A DNA stretch of 64,000 nt from Streptomyces sp. NBC_01481 (GCF_026339995.1 NZ_JAPEPT010000001.1:1748501-1812500), one strand, 5' to 3'; shown: positions 45,754 through 54,212, counted from the stretch's first letter. Numbers and translations: made by a program. Notes: a model not told the origin generated them from the letters alone.

Positions 45754-46388
45754 GCGAACCCGTACGGCCCGTACTCGAACTGGACCAGTCGGCGTCGGCT
45801 GCGGACTATCACTCTCCCGGGCAGACCGAGGGCGACGGAGGCAAGGCGGGGCGCTTCTGGTCGGAGCGCAGGATCCCGGCCGGGCTTGTGGCCCTCGTGG
45901 TGCTCAGTGGCGCGGGACTGCTGCTGTACGACATCGCGGCGGTACGGGCCGACCGGCCCGCCATGCACTGGCGCCGGGTTTTCGCGGCGGACCTCGCGAA
46001 ATGGCGGCTGGACGAGCTGGGGGTGCTGGCCGTCGCGGTGGCCGCGATGGTCCTCGGCGTCTGCCTCGTCGTCATCGCCGTCACGCCCGGACTGCGGGCG
46101 CTGCTGCCGATGCGGCGTGACGTCGCCTCCGTACGGGCGGGGCTCGACCGGGACGCGGCGGCGCTGGTACTGCGGGACCGGGCGATGGAGATCTCCGGGG
46201 TGCAGTCCGTACGGGTCCGGATGCGGCGCACGAAGGCTTCCGTGCGGGCCCTTTCACACTTCCGCGAACTCGACGAAGTACGGGCGGATCTGGACGTGGC
46301 GCTGGCCGCCGGCATCAAGGAACTCGGCCTCGCTCGGCCGCCGGCTCTGACCGTGCACGTCGCCCGGCCGTCGGCGAAGAAGAGGTGA
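45750..46388 (+). CDS. Two-helix membrane protein of the Asp23 cluster (DUF6286-like)
   Basis: A 212-residue protein with a polar N-terminus (1-45), two membrane helices (about 46-64 and 92-116) and a cytosolic C-terminal domain (RDRAMEISGVQSVRVRMRR and later VDVALAAGIKELGLARPP) that resembles an alkaline-shock fold. It overlaps the preceding gene by four bases. The layout suggests a second membrane anchor for the Asp23 proteins. Confidence 0.85.
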   Translation: MSEPVRPVLELDQSASAADYHSPGQTEGDGGKAGRFWSERRIPAGLVALVVLSGAGLLLYDIAAVRADRPAMHWRRVFAADLAKWRLDELGVLAVAVAAMVLGVCLVVIAVTPGLRALLPMRRDVASVRAGLDRDAAALVLRDRAMEISGVQSVRVRMRRTKASVRALSHFRELDEVRADLDVALAAGIKELGLARPPALTVHVARPSAKKR

Positions 46389-46394
46389 GGGCGG

Positions 46395-46973
46395 ATGCTC
46401 GGGGTCGTCAATCGCGTACTGCTCGCTCTGGCGGGTCTGGTGCTGCTGTGCGTGGGCGGCGGGGTGCTCGCGGCGGGGGCCGGATGGGCGGTGCCGTCCT
46501 GGTGGCCCTGGGACGGGTCGAACGACGTACTGCTGAGTGAAGCGGACCGCTACCGCTGGCGTGACGAGGGCTGGTGGTGGCCCGTGGTCATCGCCGCGCT
46601 CGCGGTGATCGTGCTGCTCGCCCTGTGGTGGCTGATCGCCCAACTGCGGCGCGCCCGGCTGGCGGAGGTGCTCGTGGACAGCGGCGACGGGGAGGGCGCG
46701 CTGCTGCGGGGGCGGGCGCTGGAGGGCGTCCTGGAGAGCGAGGCGGAGTCCCTGGAGGGCGTGTCCCGCGCCCACGTCACCCTGACGGGCCGCCGCAGCA
46801 CGCCGTCGGCGCGGGTCGCGCTGCTGCTGGAACCGCACGCGTCCCCCGAGGAGTCGCTGCAGCGGCTGACGGAGGAGGCGGTGGGCCACGCGAGGGACTC
46901 GGCGGGGCTGGAGGTGCTGCCGGCGGAGGTACGGCTGAGGGCGGCGAAGCACGGTGCGGAGCGGGTGAGCTGA
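46395..46973 (+). CDS. amaP: AmaP-like alkaline shock membrane anchor
   Basis: A 192-residue protein with two N-terminal membrane helices (about 6-30 and 61-81) and a C-terminal Asp23-like domain (GALLRGRALEGVLESEAESL to AGLEVLPAEVRLR). This is the AmaP arrangement that tethers Asp23 to the membrane in Firmicutes. ATG six bases after the previous stop. The gene symbol rests on topology and context. Confidence 0.75.
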   Translation: MLGVVNRVLLALAGLVLLCVGGGVLAAGAGWAVPSWWPWDGSNDVLLSEADRYRWRDEGWWWPVVIAALAVIVLLALWWLIAQLRRARLAEVLVDSGDGEGALLRGRALEGVLESEAESLEGVSRAHVTLTGRRSTPSARVALLLEPHASPEESLQRLTEEAVGHARDSAGLEVLPAEVRLRAAKHGAERVS

Positions 46974-46989
46974 CGCGTGGCCGGGCGCC

Positions 46990-47032
46990 CCGGCCGCTGC
47001 GCGGGGCCTTTCCCCCACCCCGCCCCTTCCCG
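46990..47032. repeat. Dispersed GC-rich repeat, short copy 3
   Basis: The stretch GCTGCGCGGGGC then CCCACCCCGCCCCTTCCCG matches the left end of the repeat in cobB and at 17748. Only the left end is present here, just after the amaP-like gene. Confidence 0.6.
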
Positions 47033-47522
47033 CTGTGACATATGCGGCTCCGCCGCGTGGGGGCGGCAGCTTCGCGCCGCGGGTGCACGGCATGTCCCGG
47101 CCGAGCACGGCTGCTTGGCGCCGCAGGGGCGGATTGTCGGCCAGCTCGCCACCTGCCCTCGGGGGCAGGCCCGCGCTGCAGCGAGCGCCGCGAGCGCGGC
47201 GGCCGCGGTGCCGGCCCACCGCGCGACCCAGGCTTGCGCACCGCAGCATCGGGCGGTGGGTGGGACGGCCGCCCGCGCCGAGCGCGGGCGCCGATCACCG
47301 GCACCTTCAGCGGCGACGGCTGCGGCATCTCCCGGATGAGCGCGCTGTTCGGAGCCGCAGCGTTCACTGCTGGCTCGCCACGGGCAGGCCGGGTGCAGCG
47401 AGCGCTGCGGCCGCGGCGTCGGCGCACCTCCCGACCCCGCACGTGCGGACCGCGGTGATCGGGCGGGTAGGTGGGACAGGCCTCCAGCGTGAAGCGCGGG
47501 GCGCCCGGCGCAGGCCGGACCG
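47033..47522. other. Gene-free region with an imperfect tandem duplication
   Basis: About 490 bases with no convincing gene. Two related blocks in the same orientation (roughly 47140-47275 and 47372-47485) share GCTCGCCAC, GGCAGG, GCAGCGAGCG, GCGGCCGCGG, a CATCGGGCGG / GATCGGGCGG block and GTGGGAC. The divergence suggests an old duplication that is decaying. I could not assign it to a transposase or other known gene. Confidence 0.45.
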
Positions 47523-48278
47523 TCAGAAGCCGTGGCGGGCGCCGCCGTCCACCGGGAGCATGACGCCCGTCAGGTACGACGCCGCCGGTGACAGCAGGAA
47601 CGCCGCCGTGTTGCCGAACTCCTCCGGCGTGCCGTAGCGGCGCAGCGGGATGCGGGACTCGTTCGCCGTGCGGGCCGCATCCGCGTCGCCCGACAGGGCG
47701 TCGAGTTCGCGGACGCGGTCCGTGTCGATGCGGGAGGGGAGCAGGCCGACGACCCGGATGCCCTGGGGGCCCAGTTCGTCCGCCAGAGACTTCGCGAAGC
47801 CCGCGAGGCCCGGGCGGAGGCCGTTGGAAATCGTCAGGCCGGGGATCGGTTCGTGGACGGAGGCGGACAGGACGAAGCCGATCACGCCGCCCTCGTCCAG
47901 CGCCGCGGCGGCCGTGCGGGCCAGCCGTACCGCGCCCAGGAACACCGCCTCGAACGCCGTGAGCCACTGCTCGTCCGTGTTGTCCGCGGCGAAGCCCGGT
48001 GCCGGGCCGCCCACGCTGATCAGGATGCCGTCGAAGCGCCCGAAGTGTGCCCGTGCCGCGGCGACGAGGCGTTCCGCGCCCGCCGGGTCGGCATTGTCCG
48101 CGGCGATGCCGATGGCGTTCGGGCCCAGCCCGGCCGCCGCGTCCGCGACCGACTGCTTGTCGCGGCCGGTGATGACTACCTTCGCGCCATCGGCCACGAG
48201 CGCCCGCGCCGACGCGTTCCCCAGCCCCCGCGACGCACCCGTGACGACATAGACGCGGTCCTTCAGTCCAAGATCCAT
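47523..48278 (-). CDS. SDR-family oxidoreductase lacking the canonical YxxxK
   Basis: A 251-residue Rossmann-fold protein: NAD(P)-binding TGASRGLGNASARAL at about 13-27, then FDGILISVGGPAPG where most SDRs have NNAG. The catalytic Ser region is SASVHEPIPGLTISNGLRPG, and the Tyr of YxxxK is replaced (ISNGLRPGLAGFAK), as in a recognised divergent 3-oxoacyl-reductase-like subgroup. The end VDGGARHGF is standard. Catalysis may use different residues or the protein may not be a typical dehydrogenase. ATG at 48278; it follows the GH15 gene by four bases and is probably co-transcribed. Confidence 0.85.
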   Translation of the reverse strand: MDLGLKDRVYVVTGASRGLGNASARALVADGAKVVITGRDKQSVADAAAGLGPNAIGIAADNADPAGAERLVAAARAHFGRFDGILISVGGPAPGFAADNTDEQWLTAFEAVFLGAVRLARTAAAALDEGGVIGFVLSASVHEPIPGLTISNGLRPGLAGFAKSLADELGPQGIRVVGLLPSRIDTDRVRELDALSGDADAARTANESRIPLRRYGTPEEFGNTAAFLLSPAASYLTGVMLPVDGGARHGF

Positions 48279-48282
48279 GGGC

Positions 48283-50067
48283 CTATCCTGCCGTCTCCTC
48301 CCCGGCCAGCGCGAGGGCCGAGACGACCAGCCCGATATGGCTGAACGCCTGCGGGAAGTTCCCGACCTGCCGCCCGGCCACGGGGTCGTACTCCTCGGCC
48401 AGCAGCCCGACGTCGTTGCGCAGGGCGAGCAGCCGCTCGAACAGCTCCCGCGCCTCCTTCACCCGCCCCGTCAGCCGCAACGCGTCGACCAGCCAGAACG
48501 AGCAGGCCAGAAACGCCCCTTCGCCCCCTGGCAGCCCGTCCACCGTCCGGCTGTCGGTGCTGTAGCGGCGTACGAGACCTCCCGTCCCCAGCTCCTCGCG
48601 CACCGCGTCCACCGTCCCGATCACCCTCGGATCGTCCGGCGGAAGAAAGCCGACCCGCGGGATCAGCAGTGCGGCCGCGTCGAGTTCGACGGACCCGTAG
48701 GACTGCGTGAAGGTGTTCCGCACCGGGTCGAAGCCCTTCTCGCACACCTCCCGGTGCACCTCGTCGCGCATGGTGCGCCACCGGTCCGCGTCGCCGTGCA
48801 GCGAACGATGCCCCTCCAGCGTGCGTACGGCACGGTCCGCCGCCACCCACGCCATCACCTTGGAGTGCACGAAGTGGCGCCGGGGGCCCCGTACTTCCCA
48901 CAGCCCCTCGTCCGGCTCGCGCCACTTGGACTCCAGGAAGCCGAGCAGGCTGAGCTGCAGCTCCCAGGCGTGCTGCTGCGCGGGCAGACCCGCCTCCCGG
49001 GCCACGAAGAGGGCGTCGAGCACCTCTCCGTACACATCGAGCTGCAGCTGTTTGACCGCCTCGTTGCCCGTGCGGACCGGCGCGGAGCCCGCGTAGCCGC
49101 TCAGCCACTCCAGCTCCGTCTCGGGCAGCCGGCGCTCTCCCGACAGCCCGTACATGATCTGCAGATCCGCCGGGTCTCCGGCCACCGCCCGCAGCAGCCA
49201 GTCGCGCCAGGCCCCGGCTTCCTCCTGGTAGCCCGCCATCACCAGCGCGCCCAGCGTGAGGGTGGCATCGCGCAGCCAGCAGTAGCGGTAGTCCCAGTTG
49301 CGTACGCCGCCGAGCTCCTCCGGCAGGGAGGTGGTCGGCGCGGCGACGATCCCGCCGGTCGGGGCGTACGTCAGCGCCCGCAGCGTGATGAGCGAGCGGA
49401 TCACGGCCTCGCGGTACTGACCCCCGTTCCGGCAGCGCCGGGACCATTCGGCCCAGTCGTCCAGGCTGCTGGCCAGCGCGTCGTACGGATCGATGAGCGT
49501 CGGCCGCGGCTCGTTCGAGGGATGCCAGGTCATGACGAACGCCACCGACTCACCCTCGCCGACCGTGAATGACGTGCGGGTGCTGAACTCCTGCCCCCAG
49601 GTCTTGACGTCCGGCTCGCTGCGCACCCATACGGAGTCGGGGCCCGCGACCGCCAGATGGTGACCGTCCGTCCGCCGCATCCACGGCACCACGGAGCCGT
49701 AGTCGAAACGCAGCCGCAGCGTGCCGCTCATCTCGACCGAGCCGCTGACGCCCTCCACGATGCGGATGACATCAGGAGCCGTGTCGCGCTGCGGCATGAA
49801 GTCGATGATCTTGACCGTGCCGGTCCGCGTCTCCCACACCGACTCCAGGACGAGCGATTCCCCGATGTAGCCGCGGCGGGTGCAGGGACCCGCGCCCTTG
49901 GGCGCGAGGGTCCAGTGGCCGTTGTCCTTGTTCCCGAGCAGCGCGGCGAAACAGGCTCCGGAGTCGAAGCGGGGCAGGCACAGCCAGTCGATGGAGCCGT
50001 TGTTGCCCACCAGCGCGGCGGTCTGGAGATCGCCGATGAGGGCGTAGTCCTCGATGCGTAGGGTCAC
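48283..50067 (-). CDS. GH15 glycoside hydrolase (trehalase / glucan 1,4-alpha-glucosidase)
   Basis: A 594-residue cytosolic protein of the actinobacterial GH15 trehalase group. It opens IEDYALIGDLQTAALVG and NGSIDWLCLPRFDSGACF, has the beta-sandwich N-domain (about 1-220) and an (alpha/alpha)6 barrel with WDYRYCWLRDATLTLGAL and catalytic-acid region EPDEGLWEVRG. No secretion signal, consistent with trehalose or glycogen metabolism in the cell. GTG start at 50067. Confidence 0.92.
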   Translation of the reverse strand: MTLRIEDYALIGDLQTAALVGNNGSIDWLCLPRFDSGACFAALLGNKDNGHWTLAPKGAGPCTRRGYIGESLVLESVWETRTGTVKIIDFMPQRDTAPDVIRIVEGVSGSVEMSGTLRLRFDYGSVVPWMRRTDGHHLAVAGPDSVWVRSEPDVKTWGQEFSTRTSFTVGEGESVAFVMTWHPSNEPRPTLIDPYDALASSLDDWAEWSRRCRNGGQYREAVIRSLITLRALTYAPTGGIVAAPTTSLPEELGGVRNWDYRYCWLRDATLTLGALVMAGYQEEAGAWRDWLLRAVAGDPADLQIMYGLSGERRLPETELEWLSGYAGSAPVRTGNEAVKQLQLDVYGEVLDALFVAREAGLPAQQHAWELQLSLLGFLESKWREPDEGLWEVRGPRRHFVHSKVMAWVAADRAVRTLEGHRSLHGDADRWRTMRDEVHREVCEKGFDPVRNTFTQSYGSVELDAAALLIPRVGFLPPDDPRVIGTVDAVREELGTGGLVRRYSTDSRTVDGLPGGEGAFLACSFWLVDALRLTGRVKEARELFERLLALRNDVGLLAEEYDPVAGRQVGNFPQAFSHIGLVVSALALAGEETAG

Positions 50068-50121
50068 GCATTCGCGTGTTCCCGCCCAGCGCGGTGATTA
50101 AGCAGCCGCGGAGCCCGGCAA

Positions 50122-50141
50122 GATCCGAAAGACACCCCCTA
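50122..50141. repeat. Repeat end at the SURF1 stop codon
   Basis: GATCCGAAAGACACCCCCTA closely matches the right arm of the inverted-repeat element at 37253-37272 (GATCCG-xx-AGACACCCCCT). Here it is a solo end, and its edge provides the TAG stop of the SURF1 gene. Confidence 0.5.
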
Positions 50142-50927
50142 GGCGTTCGCGGGGGCCGGCTCCGGTGCCGTTTGTGCCGCGGCGGCCTCGCGGTCGCGCT
50201 TCTCGCGGCGTACGAGAATCACCCAGCCGACGGGTACCGCCGCGGTGAACAGCCACCACTGGACGGCGTACGCCATGTGCGAGCCGATGGAGTCGTGGTC
50301 GGGGTCCGGGATCAGTTCCGGGCTGGTGCCCGCGGGAACGGGCGCGGTCTGCTCCAGATAGCCGCCGAGCACGGTGCGGCCCAGCGCCTTCGCCTGCTGA
50401 GCGCTGCTGATCAGCATGATCTGGCGGGGCGGCAGACCGGCGAGGTCCTTGATGCCGCTTGCCTTCGTCGTCTCGTCGGCCTTGAGCCGGCCGGTGACCG
50501 TCACCGTCCCCTTGGGGGCGGGCGGCACGGAGGGGAAGGCCTTCTGGTCGGCCGCGGTCGGGATCCAGCCGCGGTTGATCAGGACCGCCCGGCCGTCGGC
50601 GAGGACCAGCGGGGTCAGGATATGGAAGCCGATGCGTTCGTCGGCGGAGGTGCGGCGGCGTACGACGACTTCGTGCGCGGTGTCGAAGGTGCCGGTGGCG
50701 GTGACCCGGCGCCAGTAGTCGGCGCTCGGGACGGTGTGCCCCGGGGAGGTGAGCTCGGTCACGGGGACGGGCTTCGCCCGGAGGTTCTTCGCGATGAGTG
50801 TGTTCTGCGCGACCCGGTGCTGATGCCGGTGGAGCTGCCAGAAGCCCAGCTCGATCATCGTGGGGATGAGTACGAGGCCGATGAGGGTGAGGATCACCCA
50901 CTGGCGGGACAACAGGAAGCGGTACAC
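50139..50927 (-). CDS. SURF1-family cytochrome oxidase assembly protein
   Basis: A 262-residue membrane protein with an N-terminal helix (about 10-30) and a C-terminal helix (about 218-240), the normal SURF1 topology with the bulk outside. Conserved: GFWQLHRHQHR, YWRRVTATGTFD, VLINRGWIP and HMAYAVQWWLFT. It helps build the haem a/CuB site of cytochrome c oxidase. GTG start; TACGGT seven bases upstream suggests a leaderless mRNA. The TAG stop lies in a repeat end shared with 37195-37272. Confidence 0.93.
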   Translation of the reverse strand: MYRFLLSRQWVILTLIGLVLIPTMIELGFWQLHRHQHRVAQNTLIAKNLRAKPVPVTELTSPGHTVPSADYWRRVTATGTFDTAHEVVVRRRTSADERIGFHILTPLVLADGRAVLINRGWIPTAADQKAFPSVPPAPKGTVTVTGRLKADETTKASGIKDLAGLPPRQIMLISSAQQAKALGRTVLGGYLEQTAPVPAGTSPELIPDPDHDSIGSHMAYAVQWWLFTAAVPVGWVILVRREKRDREAAAAQTAPEPAPANA

Positions 50928-50934
50928 GGCTTCG

Positions 50935-50940
50935 ACCGTA
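50935..50940 (-). promoter_or_regulatory. -10 element of probable leaderless SURF1 transcript
   Basis: On the minus strand TACGGT (50940-50935) is followed after seven bases by the GTG start at 50927; no ribosome site is present. Confidence 0.4.
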
Positions 50941-51059
50941 CCCGCTGGGGCGCCGGGGCCCGGAGCGGGGGTCCCGCCCGGGCACGCCGACCCCGCTGTC
51001 GCGGGGACCGGAGCAGGTCGCGCCGCGGCGTGGTGCGCTACGACCCGTGCGCAGCCGGG

Positions 51060-51293
51060 TCAGACCTTGTCGACGATGCCCGCCCTCCCCTCCGCGCGGG
51101 CGCAGTGCCCGCCGCAGTACCAGTGGCCCTCGACCTCGACGCCCTGCCCGATGATCTGGACCCGGCAGTGCTCACAGATGGGCGCCATGCGGTGAATGGC
51201 GCAGGAGAAGCAGTCGAAGACGTGCACCGCGCCCTGCGCGTGCACCTCGAAGGACATGCCGTAGTCGTTTCCGCAAACCTCGCAACGTGCCAT
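51060..51293 (-). CDS. Small zinc-binding (Cys-rich) protein
   Basis: A 77-residue protein with paired Cys motifs: CEVCGND (4-10), CFSC, CEHC and a final CGGHC, enough for two zinc sites of the zinc-ribbon type. Known in actinobacteria as a conserved hypothetical protein often called Prokaryotic metallothionein-like or zinc ribbon; I cannot name it more exactly. ATG at 51293. Confidence 0.82.
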   Translation of the reverse strand: MARCEVCGNDYGMSFEVHAQGAVHVFDCFSCAIHRMAPICEHCRVQIIGQGVEVEGHWYCGGHCARAEGRAGIVDKV

Positions 51294-51357
51294 GCGCCAC
51301 AGGGTGGGACGCGAGGCGGCCGCGGTGCGAGCGGGCGGCGGGCGAGTCGCGTCCGGT

Positions 51358-52350
51358 TCACTCCGATGCGGGTGCCGGGGCCACGTCCCGCAACAGCTGG
51401 GTGAAGGCCGCCTCGTCGATGACCGGTGTGCCGTACGCCTTCGCCTTCACCGTCTTCGACGTCGCGGCCCCGGGATCGTTGGTCACCAGAAGGCTCGTCA
51501 GCCGGGACACGCTCGTGGCGACATGCAGGCCCGCCTCGATCGCCCGGTCCTCCAGCAGTTCGCGGTCGACGGAGGTGTCGCCGGAGAAGGCCACCCGCAT
51601 GCCCTGCACGAGCGCCCCGCCCACCTCGTACCGCCCCGGGTTGGGGTAGGGACAGGCGGGGCGCTTGCGCGAGGGCCGCCAGCTGCTGTGCCCATACGCG
51701 CTCTGGCCGTACGAAGCCTGGTAACCGATCCGCGGGGTCGCGGGCGAGTCCGACCACTCGGTCAGCGGACGGCATTCGAGCAGCGGCAGCCGCACCCCGT
51801 CACGCGCCGCGGTGTGCAGACTCGGCCGGAACGCCTCGGCCAGCACGCGTGCGTCGTCCAGGGCGTGGTGCGCCCGCTGCTGTACGACTCCGAAGTGCGC
51901 GGCGAGCGACTCCAGCTTGTGATTGGGCAGCGGCAGCCGCAGCTCCTTGGAGAGCGCGATGGTGCACAGCCGCTGCCGGGTGGGGGCGGTGGCGCTCGCG
52001 CGCGCGTACTCCCGGGAGATCATCGACCAGTCGAAGATGGCGTTGTGCGCGACGAGGACCCGGCCGTCGAGCCGTTCGGAGAACTCCTCGGCGATATCAC
52101 CGAACAGCGGTGCGCCTTCCAGCACATCGCTCGTCAGACCGTGGATCCACACGGGACCCGGATCACGTTCCGGGTTGACGAGGGTGTACCAGTGGTCCTC
52201 GACATTGCCCCGGGCGTCGAGACGGTACACAGCAGCGGAGATTATCCGGTCGTCGCGAGCGAGTCCGGTGGTCTCCACGTCGACGACCGCGTACCCCTGG
52301 GGATACGCGGCCGGCCACGTTGTAGCTGCGGTTGTACGGTCGTCGAGCAT
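51358..52350 (-). CDS. DEDDh 3'-5' exonuclease with C-terminal BRCT domain
   Basis: A 330-residue nuclease of the DnaQ/PolC-epsilon type. Exo I Asp24 and Glu26 are in AVVDVETTGL, exo II includes LVAHNAIFDWSM and exo III RAHHALDDARVLAEAF, giving the full DEDDh set. A BRCT domain (about 245-330) includes GMRVAFSGDTS, SVSRLTSLLVTNDPG and AKAYGTPVIDEAAFTQLL. Likely works in DNA repair or proofreading. I take the ATG at 52350; a GTG six bases earlier is possible. TATTCT lies eight bases upstream of that ATG. Confidence 0.9.
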   Translation of the reverse strand: MLDDRTTAATTWPAAYPQGYAVVDVETTGLARDDRIISAAVYRLDARGNVEDHWYTLVNPERDPGPVWIHGLTSDVLEGAPLFGDIAEEFSERLDGRVLVAHNAIFDWSMISREYARASATAPTRQRLCTIALSKELRLPLPNHKLESLAAHFGVVQQRAHHALDDARVLAEAFRPSLHTAARDGVRLPLLECRPLTEWSDSPATPRIGYQASYGQSAYGHSSWRPSRKRPACPYPNPGRYEVGGALVQGMRVAFSGDTSVDRELLEDRAIEAGLHVATSVSRLTSLLVTNDPGAATSKTVKAKAYGTPVIDEAAFTQLLRDVAPAPASE

Positions 52351-52534
52351 GGTCACAGAGAATACGGGCCCGCACTGACAACTCTGGATGGGCCCGGCCC
52401 GCCGGTCCGGCGCGGCGGCGAGCTGCCCGGCAGTGCGCTGTTCCTGGCCACCGCCGCCAACGGGCCCCGGCGGCAGGCGAGATACGCTCCGTGTCGCCCG
52501 ACCAGGTGTCACCTGACCGTGTGTCGCGCGGGCG

Positions 52535-52715
52535 CTAGGCCGTGTCTGACAAATAGCGCCGTCCGCCCGCAGGGCGGGGTGCGCGGCGTCCGGTGCGTGC
52601 AATCGCAAGGCGGAGGATCATCCTCGTACTGGACGTACTTGGATGACTCCGACAACGCAGCGAGTGTGCGTGCCGGGCGTCGCGCGCCAGGCGAGATTTG
52701 TCAGACACGGCCTAG
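52535..52715. mobile_element. 181-bp MITE-like element with perfect 20-bp terminal inverted repeats
   Basis: CTAGGCCGTGTCTGACAAAT at 52535-52554 is the exact reverse complement of 52696-52715. The interior is non-coding and partly palindromic (GGAGGATCATCCTCG near 52612). The ends include CTAG, which may be the duplicated target. The right end overlaps the 3' end of the tetR gene and supplies its last four residues and stop codon. Confidence 0.85.
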
Positions 52716-53321
52716 CAGCGCGCTCACCAGTGCCCTGGCGGAGGCGGTGAACAGCTTCTCCGGATCGGCGGGCCGCGCCAGCGCGCGGGCCAGCGCAGGG
52801 TCGTGCTCGGCCGTCGGCGCGTCCCACAGCTCCTGCTCCCCGGGCGACTGGACCGGCGAGCGTTCCCGGTTGCGCTCGACGAGTACGAAGCCGACGACCT
52901 GGAACTGGACGGCGCGCACCGCCTCGGCGGCGCGCGCCCCGCGCAGTCCCGCGGCGTGCACCTCGTGGACGAGCGCCTGCTGCGCGGGCAGGAACATCCG
53001 TTCCGTGAGCCCCCGTTCATGGACCATCGCGATCAGATGGGGGCGCTCGCGCAGCTCACGGCGCAGCCGCCGGGCGACCGAGACGATGCGCTGAGCGGGC
53101 GTACGGCCGGCGGGCCGGATCGCGCCCATCTCCTGGACCGTCCGCTCCACCAGTGCGTCGAGCAGCGACTCGCGATTGCCGACGTGCCAGTAGATGGAGG
53201 TGACCGCCGTGCCCAGCTCGGCGGCGAGCTTGCGCATGGTGAGGGCCCCCGGGCCGTGCTGCTTGACGAGCGAGGCGGCGGCTTCGAGCACCTCTTCGCG
53301 GGTCAGCGCGGTTCTCGGCAT
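52701..53321 (-). CDS. TetR-family regulator, 3' end replaced by a MITE
   Basis: A 206-residue regulator with N-terminal HTH (MRKLAAELGTAVTSIYWHVG at about 26-45) and a TetR C-terminal ligand domain. The last codons (LGRV and stop) come from the terminal repeat of the MITE at 52535-52715; if the element were cleanly removed the frame would continue as LAPARHTVR. It is divergent from the decarboxylase-like operon with a perfect TetR-type palindrome between them, so it probably represses that operon and itself. Confidence 0.9.
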   Translation of the reverse strand: MPRTALTREEVLEAAASLVKQHGPGALTMRKLAAELGTAVTSIYWHVGNRESLLDALVERTVQEMGAIRPAGRTPAQRIVSVARRLRRELRERPHLIAMVHERGLTERMFLPAQQALVHEVHAAGLRGARAAEAVRAVQFQVVGFVLVERNRERSPVQSPGEQELWDAPTAEHDPALARALARPADPEKLFTASARALVSALLGRV

Positions 53322-53373
53322 GGTGCCCCCAATTCCGGTACGTGCACGGCTCTTTACCCTTCATCGGCCTCGG

Positions 53374-53388
53374 TGTAACTGTGTTACA
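53374..53388. promoter_or_regulatory. Putative TetR operator
   Basis: TGTAAC (53374-53379), TGT, GTTACA (53383-53388) is a perfect palindrome with a 3-base centre, 27 bases before the decarboxylase-like start and 53 bases before tetR. Flanking GGC-GCC pairs extend it imperfectly. Expected binding site of the divergent TetR protein. Confidence 0.65.
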
Positions 53389-53414
53389 GGCCGACTGACG
53401 AAGGGCGGTACGAC

Positions 53415-54212
53415 ATGGCACGCGTACGGTACGGCGCACGCACCGAGGCGGAGATCTCCGCGGCCCGCGCATCCAGCTCCAGGCTTCCCGACATCTGGTC
53501 CACCGGCGTCGTGGCGGTCTGGGAGAGCGACCCCGACGCGGTGGCGGCCGTACTTCCCCCGCCGCTCAAACCCACCGAACGGCCCCTGGTGCGGGCCAGT
53601 ATCAGCAAGGTCGACCTGTCCGGATATCCCCTCGGCGCCGGCTCCGTGGCCGTCGCGGCGCTCCACGACGGGCGCGAGGGCTGGTACCCCCTCGTCATGC
53701 CGATGACCCACGAGCGCGCGCTGATCGGCGGACGGGAAGTCTTCGGCGAGCCGAAGAAGCTGGGCGAGGTCGGCGTCGAACGCGACGGCCTGGTCGTACG
53801 GGCCGTGCTCGCCCGGCACGGAATCGCCTTCGTCGAGGTGCGCGGAGCGGTGGACGGCCCGCTGCCGCTGCCCGAACCGGCTCAGAAGCTCGACTTCTAC
53901 TTCAAGTTCCTGCCCGCGGTCGACGGACAGGGCTTCGACGCCGACCCCGTCCTCGTGCACTGCACGCGCAACGAGAAGTTCCGCAAGCTGGAGAAATTCA
54001 CCGGCGATGTGGTGCTGCGCGAGTCGATGTACGACCCCGTCGCGGACCTGCCCGTACGCCGTGTCGTCGAGCTCACCATCGGCGAGAAGACCAGCGACCA
54101 AAGGGGCAGGGTCGCCGAGCGGGTGAGCGCCCAGGCGCTGCTGCCCTACATCCACCAGCGCTACGACGACCCGCAGCAGATCCTCGACGGTCCCCCCGCG
54201 GGGAGCGCCTGA
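53415..54212 (+). CDS. Acetoacetate decarboxylase-family protein
   Basis: A 265-residue ADC-fold protein. The Schiff-base motif is conserved: GEPKKLGE with Lys114 and Lys115 at the same positions as the catalytic pair in clostridial acetoacetate decarboxylase. Other ADC features are YPLVMPMTHERALIGGREVFG. It may decarboxylate or hydrate/dehydrate a beta-keto acid; ADC-like proteins have varied activities. ATG with GAAGGG upstream. First gene of a four-gene operon under TetR control. Confidence 0.88.
   Translation: MARVRYGARTEAEISAARASSSRLPDIWSTGVVAVWESDPDAVAAVLPPPLKPTERPLVRASISKVDLSGYPLGAGSVAVAALHDGREGWYPLVMPMTHERALIGGREVFGEPKKLGEVGVERDGLVVRAVLARHGIAFVEVRGAVDGPLPLPEPAQKLDFYFKFLPAVDGQGFDADPVLVHCTRNEKFRKLEKFTGDVVLRESMYDPVADLPVRRVVELTIGEKTSDQRGRVAERVSAQALLPYIHQRYDDPQQILDGPPAGSA

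Noticed and set aside
47041..47967. Long minus-strand frame through the gene-free region resembling a fused protein
   Set aside because: It reads antisense-frame Arg/Pro-rich sequence and overlaps the SDR gene in a wrong frame; no domain recognised.
52382..52534. A short frame ending VSPDQVSPDRVSRGR truncated by the MITE
   Set aside because: No start with suitable signals and the repetition is too short; likely coincidence next to the insertion.
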